Shown piece after piece: positions 1 through 8,414 of a stretch of 64,000 nt of DNA. The notes beneath the pieces were generated by a model that had not been told where the DNA came from, ran no database searches, and worked only from the letters and a program-made list of their open reading frames with translations. Source of the DNA: an uncultured Saccharospirillaceae bacterium (GTDB lineage Bacteria; Pseudomonadota; Gammaproteobacteria; Pseudomonadales; Oceanobacteraceae); contig CANNFT010000012.1 of NCBI GenBank assembly GCA_947503895.1, positions 124,001-188,000 on the forward strand. Reading direction: 5' to 3'. Position 1 is the stretch's first letter; every line of letters starts with the position of its first letter. Position numbers and translations under genes: made by a program.

Positions 1-540
1 TTAATTGGCCTGCGAGTGTTCAGAGCGGGATTAAAGCACAGTGTGGTCGATTCCAAATGGCCCATGTTTGAAACGGTCTTTTCGGGTTTCAACCCCGCTT
101 ATGTTGCTCAGTTGAGCGATGAGGAGCTGGAAGAGCGCATGCGTCAACCGGGCTTAATCGCCCACTGGGGGAAAATGAAATCTTTGCGCCACAATGCCGC
201 ATGGTTATTAGAATTAGAGCGGTCGCACGGAGGCTTTGGTCAGTACATTGCAGAGTGGCCGGTGACGGAAGTGGTTGGGCTTTGGAAGGAGATGAAAAAA
301 TCGGGCGCGCAATTGGGTGGGCGCTCTGGGTCGGCTATTTTGAGGATGGCTGGTAAAGATACATTTATGCTATCTCAAGATGTGATGGTGCAATTGCGTG
401 CCATGGGTATCGCGGATAAGCCCGAGGCGCCCACTGCGCAGCGGGATCTACTGATCATTCAAGATGCCTTCAATGCATGGCATGAGCAATCGAAAGGGCA
501 GCCTATGGCGCATATCTCGCGCATGCTGTCGTTTACCTAA
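1..540 (+). CDS. DNA-3-methyladenine glycosylase I-like protein, 3' part
   Basis: The reading frame is open from the first base of the window, so the true start lies upstream and only the C-terminal ~179 residues are present. The segment FRAGLKHSVVDSKW, followed by an LSDEELE stretch and GLIAHWGKMKSLRHNA, matches the helical core of the Tag/methyladenine glycosylase family, which excises alkylated bases in base excision repair. The protein has diverged from classic Tag: I do not see its C-terminal zinc-binding His/Cys pattern, so this is probably the uncharacterised branch of the family. It ends at TAA before an intergenic region that precedes the glutathione peroxidase. Family call fairly sure; substrate unknown. 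Confidence 0.75.
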   Translation, partial: LIGLRVFRAGLKHSVVDSKWPMFETVFSGFNPAYVAQLSDEELEERMRQPGLIAHWGKMKSLRHNAAWLLELERSHGGFGQYIAEWPVTEVVGLWKEMKKSGAQLGGRSGSAILRMAGKDTFMLSQDVMVQLRAMGIADKPEAPTAQRDLLIIQDAFNAWHEQSKGQPMAHISRMLSFT

Positions 541-772
541 GTCCTACGTCACTCTTTGGGGTATTCAGTTTCAGCTGAGGCCCCTTTTCAGCCTACCTTC
601 TGTCTGACTCTTCAACTATGTTATCAGGCGTCTATTCGCATCCTCTAAAAGCTTTTAGGGTTGCGGACACTCGAAAGTCTACCAATCCAGCCTTGATGCT
701 AATTTTTGTAGACAGCTCGGTTATTGTTCGATAATGTATTGCGTGCAACTTAATTATGCGAAAGGTAAAAAT

Positions 773-1261
773 ATGTCTCAAAATCTATATGACTTTAAAG
801 TGAATGACATTCAAGGCAAGGCGGTTGATCTTAGCCAATACAAATGAAAAGCGCTTTTAGTGGTGAACACCGCGAGCCAATGCGGGCTGACGCCGCAATT
901 TGAGGGGTTGGAGTCTCTCTATCAAAAGTATCATGAGAAGGGTTTCTCTATTCTCGGTTTTCCTTGCAATCAATTTGCTAATCAGGATAAAGGGACAAAT
1001 CAGGAGATCGCGGCATTCTGTCAGAAGAACTACGGTGTCAGTTTTCCGATGTTTGAGAAGATTGAGGTGAATGGAGACAACACGCACCCGCTCTTTAAAC
1101 ATTTAAAAACGGAAGCGACAGGCATTCTTGGCTCACAGCGTATAAAATGGAATTTTACTAAGTTTTTAGTGGATGCCGATGGTCGTGTGCTCAAGCGCTT
1201 TGCTCCGACGGTTAAACCAGCTCAAATCGAAAAGTCCATTCAAGCTCTCGTTGGCGCTTAA
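773..1261 (+). pseudogene. Glutathione peroxidase with an in-frame TGA at codon 25
   Basis: From ATG 773 (preceded by AAAGGTAAAAAT) the frame reads MSQNLYDFKVNDIQGK and continues to LSQYK. It then meets TGA at 845-847, where family members normally have Gly (YKGK). The frame continues with KALLVVNTASQCGLTPQ to a stop at 1259-1261. The catalytic Cys (ASQCG), the Gln (FPCNQFA) and the Trp (KWNFTKF) are all intact. The stop therefore replaces a structural Gly and not the catalytic Cys, and selenocysteine is unlikely. One base change (GGA to TGA) would explain it. GTG codons at 860 and 863 could restart translation, but the product would lack the first beta strands. The ohrR gene follows, so this was probably a peroxide-defence pair. 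Confidence 0.85.
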
Positions 1262-1340
1262 TGGTTTGGTAAAGACAAAATTGCTAAAATTTCGATGGCA
1301 GGCGACAATCGCATCATTTGTTTAAAAGGGGTTGGGGTTT

Positions 1341-1796
1341 ATGGGTTCGAAGACAGAAGAACTGTTGCAATTAGATCAGCAGTTATGTTTTCAGCTATAC
1401 AGTGCTTCTCGCATGATGACTAAACTGTACCAGCCACTTTTAAAACCTTTGGACTTAACCTATCCGCAGTATCTCGTTATGTTAGTGCTTTGGGAATACG
1501 ATATTGGTCAGAAATTTACAGTGACAGATTTAGGCGGTCGACTGTTCTTGGACTCCGGTACGCTCACACCGCTGTTAAAGCGACTTGAGGCTAAGCGGTT
1601 AATTCAGCGTCAGCGAGGCAGCGAGGATGAGCGTCAAGTATGGGTGAGATTAACCCCAGCAGGAGAGGCGTTAAAGCAGCAAGCCAAACGCATCCCTGAG
1701 AAGCTCATGTGCCAAACACGGGCCGATTCTGATCAACTGATCACATTGCGAGAAGGCTTAAAGGAGTTGGTTCAGTTGATGGCCGATTCAGAATGA
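1341..1796 (+). CDS. ohrR: OhrR-type MarR family organic peroxide regulator
   Basis: A 151-residue winged-helix protein. The ATG at 1341 follows AAAAGGGG at a good distance; an in-frame TTG at 1332 is less likely. Near the N-terminus LDQQLCFQLYSASR carries the Cys (about residue 16) that OhrR proteins use to sense organic hydroperoxides. The wing region is recognisable in LLKRLEAKRLIQRQRGSEDERQ, split here by no gap. OhrR normally represses ohr; here the neighbour is the interrupted glutathione peroxidase 80 bp upstream, so the regulon may include that gene. I did not find a convincing palindromic operator. Confidence 0.85.
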   Translation: MGSKTEELLQLDQQLCFQLYSASRMMTKLYQPLLKPLDLTYPQYLVMLVLWEYDIGQKFTVTDLGGRLFLDSGTLTPLLKRLEAKRLIQRQRGSEDERQVWVRLTPAGEALKQQAKRIPEKLMCQTRADSDQLITLREGLKELVQLMADSE

Positions 1797-1860
1797 GCAT
1801 CATGGGGTGCATCTGCTAGTCGTGACGCCATTTTTTTAACAGGGTCATCGCCATAGATGG

Positions 1861-2646
1861 CTATTCGTAGAGATTCTTTTTTTGCTCCCACTCTTCTTCC
1901 TTTTCCATCTTATCCATGCCTGATGCCAAACTGTTAGCCGACGTGCTGGCAGTTTGTTTCCTTGTTTCCTCGAGAATAGATTCGGTTTTTTGAATTAATT
2001 TTTCTAGTTCTTCTTTTTGAGGATTTAAGTGTTGTTTGATGGGGCTTTTGTGGAGAATACCTAAAGCGACACGAAACTTCCCAAGTGCTCTGCGATGTTT
2101 TTTGCCGGTGTAATAGGTTTTGCCTAGGCAATAATTTAGGTCGAGCATAATGCGGTGTGCAATGACTTTTAAATTTTTGACCACTCTCGCGCCATGCGCT
2201 TTAGGAATCACACCCGCTTTCACAGCGGCTACCGTTTGTGCATGCAAAAACTTAATCAATTGACGCATTTCTTGGGCGTCATCCGGGTTGGCAACCTTGC
2301 ACCACTTTGATAGGCGCTTAATGGAATCTTCCTTTAATTCGAGAGCGGCATCCAATTTAGTGCGGGCCTCATTGATGACGCTTACCATCGAGTCATCACG
2401 GTTGCTCACTTGGCCAATTCTTTCCGCCATTTGAATGATGCTTTTATAGATAAACGTTTTAGTCGGTTTATCCAGATATAATTCAGGAAGAGTGCTGATA
2501 GCATTTTGCATGCGCCTCAAGTCGTCAGTGAGGTTCACCATGGCACGGGCGCGCTCGATCTTTTTCTTTTCAAGAAAACTCTTAATAAAGATGCTGCCGA
2601 TTAAGGTGAGTATGATTAACACACCGATAATAGCTAGTGGTGCCAT
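1861..2646 (-). CDS. Membrane-anchored conserved protein of unknown function
   Basis: 261 residues. An N-terminal hydrophobic helix (APLAIIGVLIILTLIGSIF, about residues 2-21) is followed by a long, basic, mostly helical cytoplasmic part rich in Lys and Glu with coiled-coil character. I recognise no catalytic motif. The layout (one short anchor plus a large helical domain) occurs in uncharacterised pseudomonad proteins. It is convergent with ohrR, 64 bp away, and divergent from the tRNA cluster. Low-complexity Ser/Thr/Ala followed by an acidic tail ends the protein. Function not known. Confidence 0.7.
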   Translation of the reverse strand: MAPLAIIGVLIILTLIGSIFIKSFLEKKKIERARAMVNLTDDLRRMQNAISTLPELYLDKPTKTFIYKSIIQMAERIGQVSNRDDSMVSVINEARTKLDAALELKEDSIKRLSKWCKVANPDDAQEMRQLIKFLHAQTVAAVKAGVIPKAHGARVVKNLKVIAHRIMLDLNYCLGKTYYTGKKHRRALGKFRVALGILHKSPIKQHLNPQKEELEKLIQKTESILEETRKQTASTSANSLASGMDKMEKEEEWEQKKNLYE

Positions 2647-2720
2647 GAACCCTGTCTTTAAAGAGGACTTATATTAGATAAGTGTAGTCTGCTCTCTAAA
2701 AAAGTTTTTCGAGAAAAAAC

Positions 2721-2749
2721 TTGACGTAATTCAACAAGATACATAGAAT
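2721..2749 (+). promoter_or_regulatory. Sigma70 promoter of the tRNA cluster
   Basis: TTGACG at 2721-2726 and TAGAAT at 2744-2749 are separated by exactly 17 bases. An A/T-rich stretch lies upstream (an UP-element-like run around 2698-2720), and the discriminator GCGCGCC is G+C rich, which is typical of stringently controlled stable RNA promoters. It sits about 40 bp before the first tRNA-Glu. Confidence 0.8.
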
Positions 2750-2789
2750 GCGCGCCATCTTACGACGTCAACCACGGCGTAAGACTAGT

Positions 2790-2865
2790 GTCCCGTTCGT
2801 CTAGAGGCCTAGGACACCGCCCTTTCACGGCGGTAACAGGGGTTCGACTCCCCTACGGGATACCA
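2790..2865 (+). tRNA. tRNA-Glu (anticodon TTC), copy 1
   Basis: 76 nt with encoded CCA (2863-2865). The acceptor stem GTCCCGT pairs with ACGGGAT, the anticodon arm is CCGCCCTTTCACGGCGG, and the T arm is AGGGGTTCGACTCCCCT. It is nearly identical to E. coli tRNA-Glu. First gene of a four-tRNA transcript. Confidence 0.97.
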
Positions 2866-2871
2866 AATTTA

Positions 2872-2901
2872 AGCTTGTGATAGGCCAATAAATCACAAGC
2901 T
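2872..2901 (+). other. Perfect hairpin in tRNA spacer
   Basis: AGCTTGTGAT (2872-2881) and ATCACAAGCT (2892-2901) form a 10-bp perfect stem with a 10-nt loop in the spacer between tRNA-Glu and tRNA-Gly. There is no T tract, so it is more likely a processing or spacing structure than a terminator. The equivalent spacer in the second tRNA pair keeps part of the sequence but not the stem. Confidence 0.6.
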
Positions 2902-2910
2902 ACAGAGTGT

Positions 2911-2986
<76 letters not shown>

Positions 2987-3081
2987 AAATCAAAGTGAAT
3001 AGCATTGAAAATGTGACGCTTTGATTAAAAAAGCTTGTAATTCAATGACTTATCATTAGAATGCAGCAAGCAGTAAGTCCT

Positions 3082-3157
3082 GTCCCGTTCGTCTAGAGGC
3101 CTAGGACACCGCCCTTTCACGGCGGTAACAGGGGTTCGACTCCCCTACGGGATACCA
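3082..3157 (+). tRNA. tRNA-Glu (anticodon TTC), copy 2
   Basis: Identical across its 76 nt to the copy at 2790. It is part of a tandem duplication of the Glu-Gly pair with diverged spacers. Confidence 0.97.
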
Positions 3158-3203
3158 ATTTAGATTTGTGATAGGCCAAATTGATCATGAATCAGAAAGG
3201 ATT

Positions 3204-3279
<76 letters not shown>

Positions 3280-3283
3280 AATA

Positions 3284-3316
3284 AAAAAGCCGATGCGATG
3301 CATCGGCTTTTTTTTT
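3284..3316 (+). terminator. Rho-independent terminator of the tRNA cluster
   Basis: GCCGATGC (3289-3296), loop GAT, GCATCGGC (3300-3307), then nine T. A-rich on the left arm, so it may work on both strands. Confidence 0.9.
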
Positions 3317-3422
3317 GCCTGAATATTGAGTTTAATGCAGCGGTGGTGTGTATTTGGTCAGTGCTGGGGATTAGGGCGGATGTGCCGGAGTGGAAGTGTG
3401 CTCCGGCCATGGATTGCATCTA

Positions 3423-3827
3423 TTAGCGCTTGAAGGCTTCTGTTAGGCGCTCCAGAAAGTCGAATTCAGCATTATTATCCAGTGCTGCTAGCCATGCTTC
3501 TTCCAGAGCTTGGAATTTTTCCAGTTCTGTATTTGTCAGAAAGTGCAGGGCTTCGCCTGCAAAATGCCAGAGCACGTAGCGATCTAATCGAGGTGCCAGA
3601 AGCGGATAGTTGCGAAACAGGCGGCTAATCCAATGCTGCCCCGTGTCACGATAATCGTCTTGATTGTTCTCCATCGCCTCAATCGTGGTAGTAAGTTGTG
3701 TAGAAAAGCTGATGTCTTCTTCAGGAATAGGGCTTAAATTAAATGGAAAGCCTTGTTCCATAACATTGTGGAATTCTTTGAGCAGAATAAGGGTATGATG
3801 GCGTGGATTAAAAGCGTTCATATTCAC
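3423..3827 (-). CDS. Conserved protein resembling the PA2817 family
   Basis: Up to 134 residues, soluble and acidic, with no catalytic motif that I recognise. The pattern HxHTLxLLKEFHN, then RLFRNYPLLAPRLDRY and LWHFAGEALHFL, recalls a small pseudomonad family found near this ABC transporter. The start is either GTG 3827 or ATG 3821; neither has a clear ribosome binding site. The start lies about 10 bp from the divergent ABC ATPase start, so the two promoters must overlap or lie within the neighbouring coding regions. Stop 3423 is 100 bp beyond the tRNA terminator. Confidence 0.65.
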   Translation of the reverse strand: MNMNAFNPRHHTLILLKEFHNVMEQGFPFNLSPIPEEDISFSTQLTTTIEAMENNQDDYRDTGQHWISRLFRNYPLLAPRLDRYVLWHFAGEALHFLTNTELEKFQALEEAWLAALDNNAEFDFLERLTEAFKR

Positions 3828-3837
3828 CAGGAAAATT

Positions 3838-4788
3838 ATGAGTGTATCAAGTGATTATCAGGGGCCAGCGCTGACAATTCAAAACCTCAAGAAGGTTTAT
3901 GATAATGGATTTGTGGCCCTTAAAGGAATTGATCTAACGGTACAGCAGGGTGATTTCTTCGCGCTGCTGGGGCCAAATGGTGCTGGTAAGTCTACCACAC
4001 TTGGCATCGTGTCGGGTCTGGTTAATAAAACCTCGGGTAGTGTCAGCCTATATGGGTATGACATTGAAGGCGATTGGTTTGAGGCTAAGCGTGTACTGGG
4101 GGTTGTGCCTCAGGAGTTTAACTTCAATCAGTTTGAGAAGGTGGCTGATATCGTGGTGACCCAAGCGGGTTATTATGGCTTACCTCGGAAATTAGCGCTT
4201 GAGCGCACAGAGAAGTACTTAAAGGCGCTGGACCTTTGGGATAAGCGCGATACGCCATCCAGAATGCTGTCGGGTGGGATGAAGCGTCGGTTGATGATTG
4301 CCCGTGCACTTGTTCATAATCCTCGCATGCTGATTTTAGATGAGCCGACCGCAGGTGTAGATATTGAACTTCGGCGCAGTATGTGGGAGTACCTCCAGAA
4401 ACTGAATGAGGAGGAAGGCACAACCATTATCTTGACTACGCACTATTTGGAAGAAGCGGAAAGTTTATGTCGAAATATCGCCATTATTAACCAAGGTGAT
4501 ATCGTCCAAAATACCAATAAGCGCGATTTGTTGCAGCAATTGCACTTGCAGACTTTTGTTATTGAATTGGCTGAGCCAAAGCCGAGCCGCCCAAGTATTT
4601 CTGCTTACCCTTGTCGGTGGTTAGATGATTCTTTGGTCGAGGTAGATATAGAGCAGTCCAATTGCATTAATGCGTTATTTAAGGAGTTCGACGTTTTAGG
4701 TTTGGCTGTTACCAGTATTCGCCCTAAAGCGAATCGTCTAGAAACCCTATTTGTCGACTTAGTAAGCAATAATTCGGAGGTTGCGTGA
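3838..4788 (+). CDS. ABC-2 type exporter ATP-binding protein
   Basis: 316 residues. Walker A GPNGAGKST (about residues 45-53), Q-loop VVPQEFNFN, signature LSGGMKRRLMIARAL, Walker B MLILDEPTAGVD and H-loop TTHYLEEAE are all intact. A C-terminal extension of ~90 residues follows the nucleotide-binding domain, as in the CcmA/NatA-like class. ATG 3838 follows CAGGAAAATT. The stop overlaps the GTG start of the permease by 4 nt, so the two are translationally coupled and should form one exporter. Substrate unknown; this pair is often annotated as a multidrug or polysaccharide exporter without proof. Confidence 0.92.
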   Translation: MSVSSDYQGPALTIQNLKKVYDNGFVALKGIDLTVQQGDFFALLGPNGAGKSTTLGIVSGLVNKTSGSVSLYGYDIEGDWFEAKRVLGVVPQEFNFNQFEKVADIVVTQAGYYGLPRKLALERTEKYLKALDLWDKRDTPSRMLSGGMKRRLMIARALVHNPRMLILDEPTAGVDIELRRSMWEYLQKLNEEEGTTIILTTHYLEEAESLCRNIAIINQGDIVQNTNKRDLLQQLHLQTFVIELAEPKPSRPSISAYPCRWLDDSLVEVDIEQSNCINALFKEFDVLGLAVTSIRPKANRLETLFVDLVSNNSEVA

Positions 4789-5552
4789 AGTTTCATTGGA
4801 TAGCATTTAACACAATATTGTTAAAAGAAATTCGCCGGTTCATGCGTATTTGGCAACAAACCTTATTGCCGCCTGCTATTACGATGACGCTATATTTTAT
4901 TATATTTGGTAATTTAATTGGCAGTCGTATTGGTGAGATGTCTGGCCTCGACTATATGTCGTTCATTGTTCCTGGATTGATTATGATGTCAGTCATCAAT
5001 AATGCTTACTCGAACGTGTCGTCGTCATTCTTTAGCAATAAATTTCAAAGAAGTGTGGAGGAACTATTGGTAGCCCCTGTGCCGAATATTGTCATTCTTG
5101 CTGGATTCGTCTTTGGTGGTGTGGTGCGCGGCATAATGGTGGGGTTGATCGTGACCATTGTTGCGCTCTTTTTTACGGACATACAGGTGTTCAACTTTTG
5201 GGTGCTGTGTTCAACGGTGATCCTTTCATCGATCTTGTTTTCATTAGGCGGGTTTATTAATGCGCTTTATGCGAATACGTTTGATGATATTAGCATTGTA
5301 CCGACATTCGTATTAACGCCGTTGTCGTATCTTGGTGGTGTGTTTTACAGTATAGAATTACTACCAGAGCAATGGCGTTTTCTTTCAGAGTTTAATCCCA
5401 TATTGTATATGGTGAATGGTTTTAGGTATGGCATGCTAGGCGTTTCAGATGTCAGTCTATATGCCTGCTATGGAATTTTGATTAGTTTAACGGTCGTGTT
5501 GGCTGCGGTCAGCATACATCTATTAAATAAAGGCAAGGGGATTCGTCACTAG
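4785..5552 (+). CDS. ABC-2 type exporter permease
   Basis: 255 residues with about six hydrophobic segments typical of the ABC-2 membrane family: an N-terminal cytoplasmic helix (LLKEIRRFMRIWQQTLLPP) and then membrane spans to the C-terminus. The GTG start at 4785 overlaps the ATPase stop and is preceded by GGAGG (4776-4780), which fixes the start. It forms the inner-membrane part of the exporter with the preceding ATPase. queF starts 1 nt after its stop, so all three are probably one operon. Confidence 0.9.
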   Translation: MKFHWIAFNTILLKEIRRFMRIWQQTLLPPAITMTLYFIIFGNLIGSRIGEMSGLDYMSFIVPGLIMMSVINNAYSNVSSSFFSNKFQRSVEELLVAPVPNIVILAGFVFGGVVRGIMVGLIVTIVALFFTDIQVFNFWVLCSTVILSSILFSLGGFINALYANTFDDISIVPTFVLTPLSYLGGVFYSIELLPEQWRFLSEFNPILYMVNGFRYGMLGVSDVSLYACYGILISLTVVLAAVSIHLLNKGKGIRH

Positions 5553-5553
5553 A

Positions 5554-6366
5554 ATGATGAAAGATATTCCACTCGGAAAGCATACTGACTATGTCTCTCA
5601 GTATGATGCAAGTTTATTGTTTCCTATTGCGCGAGAAGGAAATCGCGAGCGTCTCGCTCTAAAAGGGTCCATTCCTTTTGTGGGTCAGGACATTTGGACG
5701 GGTTATGAACTGTCATGGTTAGATGGCAAGGGTAAACCAAAGGTTGCCATTGTTGAATTTACGATACCGGCGGACTCTAAAAATATTATCGAGTCTAAGT
5801 CCTTTAAATTGTATTTAAATTCTTTCAATCAGACGAAGTTTGGCTCAGAGGGCGCTGTTCGCGAGACGCTGATTCGAGATTTATCCGCGGGGTTTGATGC
5901 GGACGTTGTGGTGAAAATCTTTCCGGTCAACGACTTTCCATTGTCCGCTCAGACGCTTGGCGAACTCATCGATGACCTGGATGTTGATCACTTGGAATAC
6001 CAGCCCAATGCTGAATTGCTCGTGTGTGGTGAGGGTCGAGTTGAAGAAAGTTTGTGCTCGCATTTGCTGAAGAGTAATTGTCCTGTGACGGGCCAGCCGG
6101 ATTGGGCAACGTTAACGGTTCGATATGCCGGTACACCCATCGATCATCAATCACTGCTAAAATATGTCATTTCTTATCGTGACCACAGTGATTTTCATGA
6201 ACATTGCGTTGAAAGCATTTTTTGTGACTTGCTGAATGCAGGCAGCTTTGATGAACTTGTGGTGATGGCGCGTTATACGCGGCGCGGCGGATTGGATATC
6301 AACCCAGTTCGTAGTTTGAAGTCTCTCAGACAGAATGATGTTTTGGGGCGTCTTGCGCGACAGTAA
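5554..6366 (+). CDS. queF: NADPH-dependent 7-cyano-7-deazaguanine reductase QueF
   Basis: 270 residues, the long (bimodular) QueF form. It reduces preQ0 to preQ1 in queuosine tRNA modification. Seen: the N-terminal-half motif ESKSFKLYLNSFNQT, the catalytic Cys in SNCPVTGQPDWAT, the substrate-binding FHEHCVE segment, and the C-terminal ARYTRRGGLDINPVRS. ATG 5554 (a second ATG follows) lies 1 nt after the permease stop. The gene ends 58 bp before a terminator that is shared, in duplicated form, with gltA. Related pseudomonads keep queF near the same ABC pair. Confidence 0.96.
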   Translation: MMKDIPLGKHTDYVSQYDASLLFPIAREGNRERLALKGSIPFVGQDIWTGYELSWLDGKGKPKVAIVEFTIPADSKNIIESKSFKLYLNSFNQTKFGSEGAVRETLIRDLSAGFDADVVVKIFPVNDFPLSAQTLGELIDDLDVDHLEYQPNAELLVCGEGRVEESLCSHLLKSNCPVTGQPDWATLTVRYAGTPIDHQSLLKYVISYRDHSDFHEHCVESIFCDLLNAGSFDELVVMARYTRRGGLDINPVRSLKSLRQNDVLGRLARQ

Positions 6367-6418
6367 TGTGTATATTGAGAATTCGATCTGACATCGTACA
6401 GTAGTGATTTGATTCAAG

Positions 6419-6489
6419 CATAAAAAGCCCGCATTATTTGCGGGTTTTTTATGGGTTGCGAATACTTGGATATTAGCCTAGGTAGTCGC
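6419..6489 (+). repeat. Island boundary repeat: relic of the gltA 3' end plus terminator (left copy)
   Basis: This 71-bp stretch matches 18307-18375 at about 85% by eye, with one single-base gap in the terminator loop. On the minus strand it reads GDYLG-stop, the counterpart of the RDYPG-stop end of citrate synthase. It is in the same orientation as the real gltA end, so the two form a direct repeat around an 11.9-kb segment. This suggests an attachment-site duplication or an old rearrangement between queF and gltA. Confidence 0.75.
6425..6450 (+). terminator. Terminator after queF
   Basis: CCCGCA (6428-6433), loop TTATT, TGCGGG (6439-6444), then six T. A run on the left arm makes it bidirectional. 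It is part of the boundary repeat. Confidence 0.88.
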
Positions 6490-6499
6490 CACTATTACA

Positions 6500-6975
6500 T
6501 AAATGGGCAGGTATTCATGAATCCTCAGAAGAAAGCGGTAGTCATGCCGCAGATTTATTACAGTGCAGTGCCTGGAAAGAAAAGTGTGTCGGTCAAGGTT
6601 TAGTGCTGTATTCTGATAATGGAGCACCCATGAAAAGTTTCACACTGCGCGAAAAATGTATGGTTCAGGCATAATGACATCGCGGATGTCGGCAGCGAGT
6701 TAGCAGCGATAATCCACATTCAGAAGCCATGTTTAAAATATTAAAATACTGTCCGAAATGGCCTGAATTAGGGTTTACAAACATGCGCGATGCAGGGATC
6801 TGGGTTGACGAGTTTTTGCCTTGCTACAACGGCATACATCGCCATAGCTGTATAGGATACGTGACACGAACCGAACGGCACGAAGGATTGGATGTAGAAA
6901 TTTTAGAGCATCGAAAATGTGTCTATCCAGTGCGAAAGCTAAGCATCCTGAGCGCTGGTCAGAAACTAATAAGAA
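6500..6975 (+). pseudogene. IS3-family OrfB transposase remnant
   Basis: Several frames together preserve the C-terminal half of an IS3-type integrase-like transposase. One frame holds HESSEESGSHAADLL and SDNGAPMKSFTLREK around the second catalytic Asp region, ending in a stop. Another, from about 6729, reads FKILKYCPKWPELG, MRDAGIWVDEF, YNGIHRHSCIGYVT and HEGLDVEILEHRK. Frameshifts and stops separate the parts, and the 5' half and both IS ends are missing. It lies directly inside the left island boundary. Not functional. Confidence 0.85.
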
Positions 6976-7024
6976 CTAATAAGGACACCCAATCTAAAAG
7001 AACTAATAAGGACACCCAATCTAA
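6971..7024 (+). repeat. Two exact tandem 27-bp repeats carrying the element-end motif
   Basis: Units 6971-6997 and 6998-7024 are identical. Each contains CTAATAAGGACACCCA (6976-6991 and 7003-7018). The reverse complement of this 16-mer closes the right end of the adjacent transposase element at 8329-8344. Confidence 0.9.
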
Positions 7025-8344
7025 CAGCCTAAGTAAATCGGCTGATTGAACTTGGTTTTCGTTTTGCTACAGTGCGCAATGAACCCAAAGCAAAAAAAGG
7101 AATGCATTGTGACCAAGCCCAGAAAGCAACTCGTCAGTTTAGAAGCCACGCCGTATTACCACTGTATATCCCGCTGTGTCCGTCGTGCTTTCTTGTGCGG
7201 TCATGACAAACATAGTGATACCAGTTACGAACACAGGCGTGCTTGGTTAGAGGAAGAGCTGGTCAAGCAAGCTCAAGTATTTGCCATTGATATTGCTGCT
7301 TACGCCATCATGTCAAACCACTATCACGTGGTGCTGCATATCAATGCAAAGCAAGCAAACGACTGGACTGATGAAGAAGTCATTGATCGCTGGCACATGC
7401 TTTATCAGGGGAATCTGTCCAGTCAGCGCTATCGTCGTGGCGATACCTTATCCAAAGCAGAATAAGCAAAGCTGAATGAATACGTCGAGTTGTGGCGAGA
7501 GCGTTTACACAGCATTAGCTGGTTTATGCGTCGCTTGAATGAAACCATTGCTCGGCAAGCGAATGTCGAAGATCAATGTACGGGGCGATTTTGGGAAGGG
7601 CGATTTAAATCACAGGCCCTTCTGGATGAAAAAGCTTTAGCAGCCTGCATGGCTTACGTCGATTTAAATCCCATACGAGCCAATATGGCCAAAACTCCAG
7701 AAACATCAGATCACACTTCCGTAAAACATCGCTCTAAAAAAGCAAAAGCCGCACAAAACCCCAATCATCCTAAACAGCAAGTGAAAGCACTAATGCCTTT
7801 TGTCGGTAACCCTCGACAACCCATGCCGGATGGCTTGCCATTTCGTTTAACCGACTACCTTGAACTCGTCGACTGGACGGGCCGTATCATTCGAAAAAAC
7901 AAGCGTGGAGCCATGCATAAATCAATTCCACCTGTTTTAGATCGATTGGGTATCAGTGTAGAAAACTGGATGACAATGGCGAACGAATTTGAACAAACGT
8001 TTAAAGGTTTTGTCGGCAGCAGTGAATCATTAACCAAAAATATAGAGTGCTTCAATTTAGAGCGGCGAGTAGGTTTGAGTTCATGTAAGCGGTATTTGTA
8101 GCATTGGGTGCTTCCATAATTCTTTAAGCTAAATGACAATTCCTTTGCTTAATCAGTGGTGCAGACGATATATTTTGATTGTTTGCATTAGTCAGTAATT
8201 TATATCGATAGAAAAAATCATCAACCTAGTAGTTGTCACCTAAAACACCTGAGAAAAATCCTACCCATAACGGAAATTAAAATTTAGTTAACGCGTCTGA
8301 TTCTGTATAATATGCTGAAATTTTAGAATGGGTGTCCTTATTAG
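7003..8344 (+). mobile_element. REP-associated Y1 transposase element with 16-bp inverted ends
   Basis: CTAATAAGGACACCCA on the left (7003-7018) and TGGGTGTCCTTATTAG on the right (8329-8344) are perfect inverted repeats around a Y1 (HUH) transposase gene. The right ~344 bp is repeated at 15860-16203 without gaps, and the last 84 bp again at 15772-15855. An extra left-type end lies just upstream in the tandem repeat. The layout resembles a REPtron/RAYT unit. The transposase is interrupted by a stop, so this copy is probably immobile on its own. Confidence 0.75.
7109..8101 (+). pseudogene. REP-associated tyrosine transposase (IS200-like Y1), in-frame TAA
   Basis: GTG 7109 follows AAGGA and gives TKPRKQLVSLEATPYYHC, the usual start of these proteins (ATG 7079 is in frame upstream). 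The HUH motif is in SNHYHVVL, and the catalytic Tyr is expected in MAYVDLNPIRANM. The frame is cut by TAA at 7463-7465 between LSKAE and AKLNEYVELWRERLHS; a single C-to-T change of a Gln codon would create it. Downstream, CTGRFWEGRFKSQALLDE is well conserved. The total length would be ~330 residues, normal for the family. These enzymes nick single strands at REP palindromes. Confidence 0.9.
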
Positions 8345-8414
8345 ATAATTAAAAGACAAGTTAACAGATGAGGATAGATCACAGTCAGAAAAGGAGGATA
8401 TTGCATATACTACG

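Noticed and set aside
845..847. TGA in glutathione peroxidase read as selenocysteine
   Set aside because: The catalytic position still has Cys (ASQCG). The TGA replaces a Gly, and no SECIS-like hairpin follows it directly.
773..1340. OhrR operator upstream of the peroxidase (near TTGCGTGCAA at ~739-748)
   Set aside because: The palindrome is short and does not clearly match known OhrR boxes.
6971..7024. CRISPR array
   Set aside because: Only two units without spacers, and they match transposon ends. No cas genes are present.
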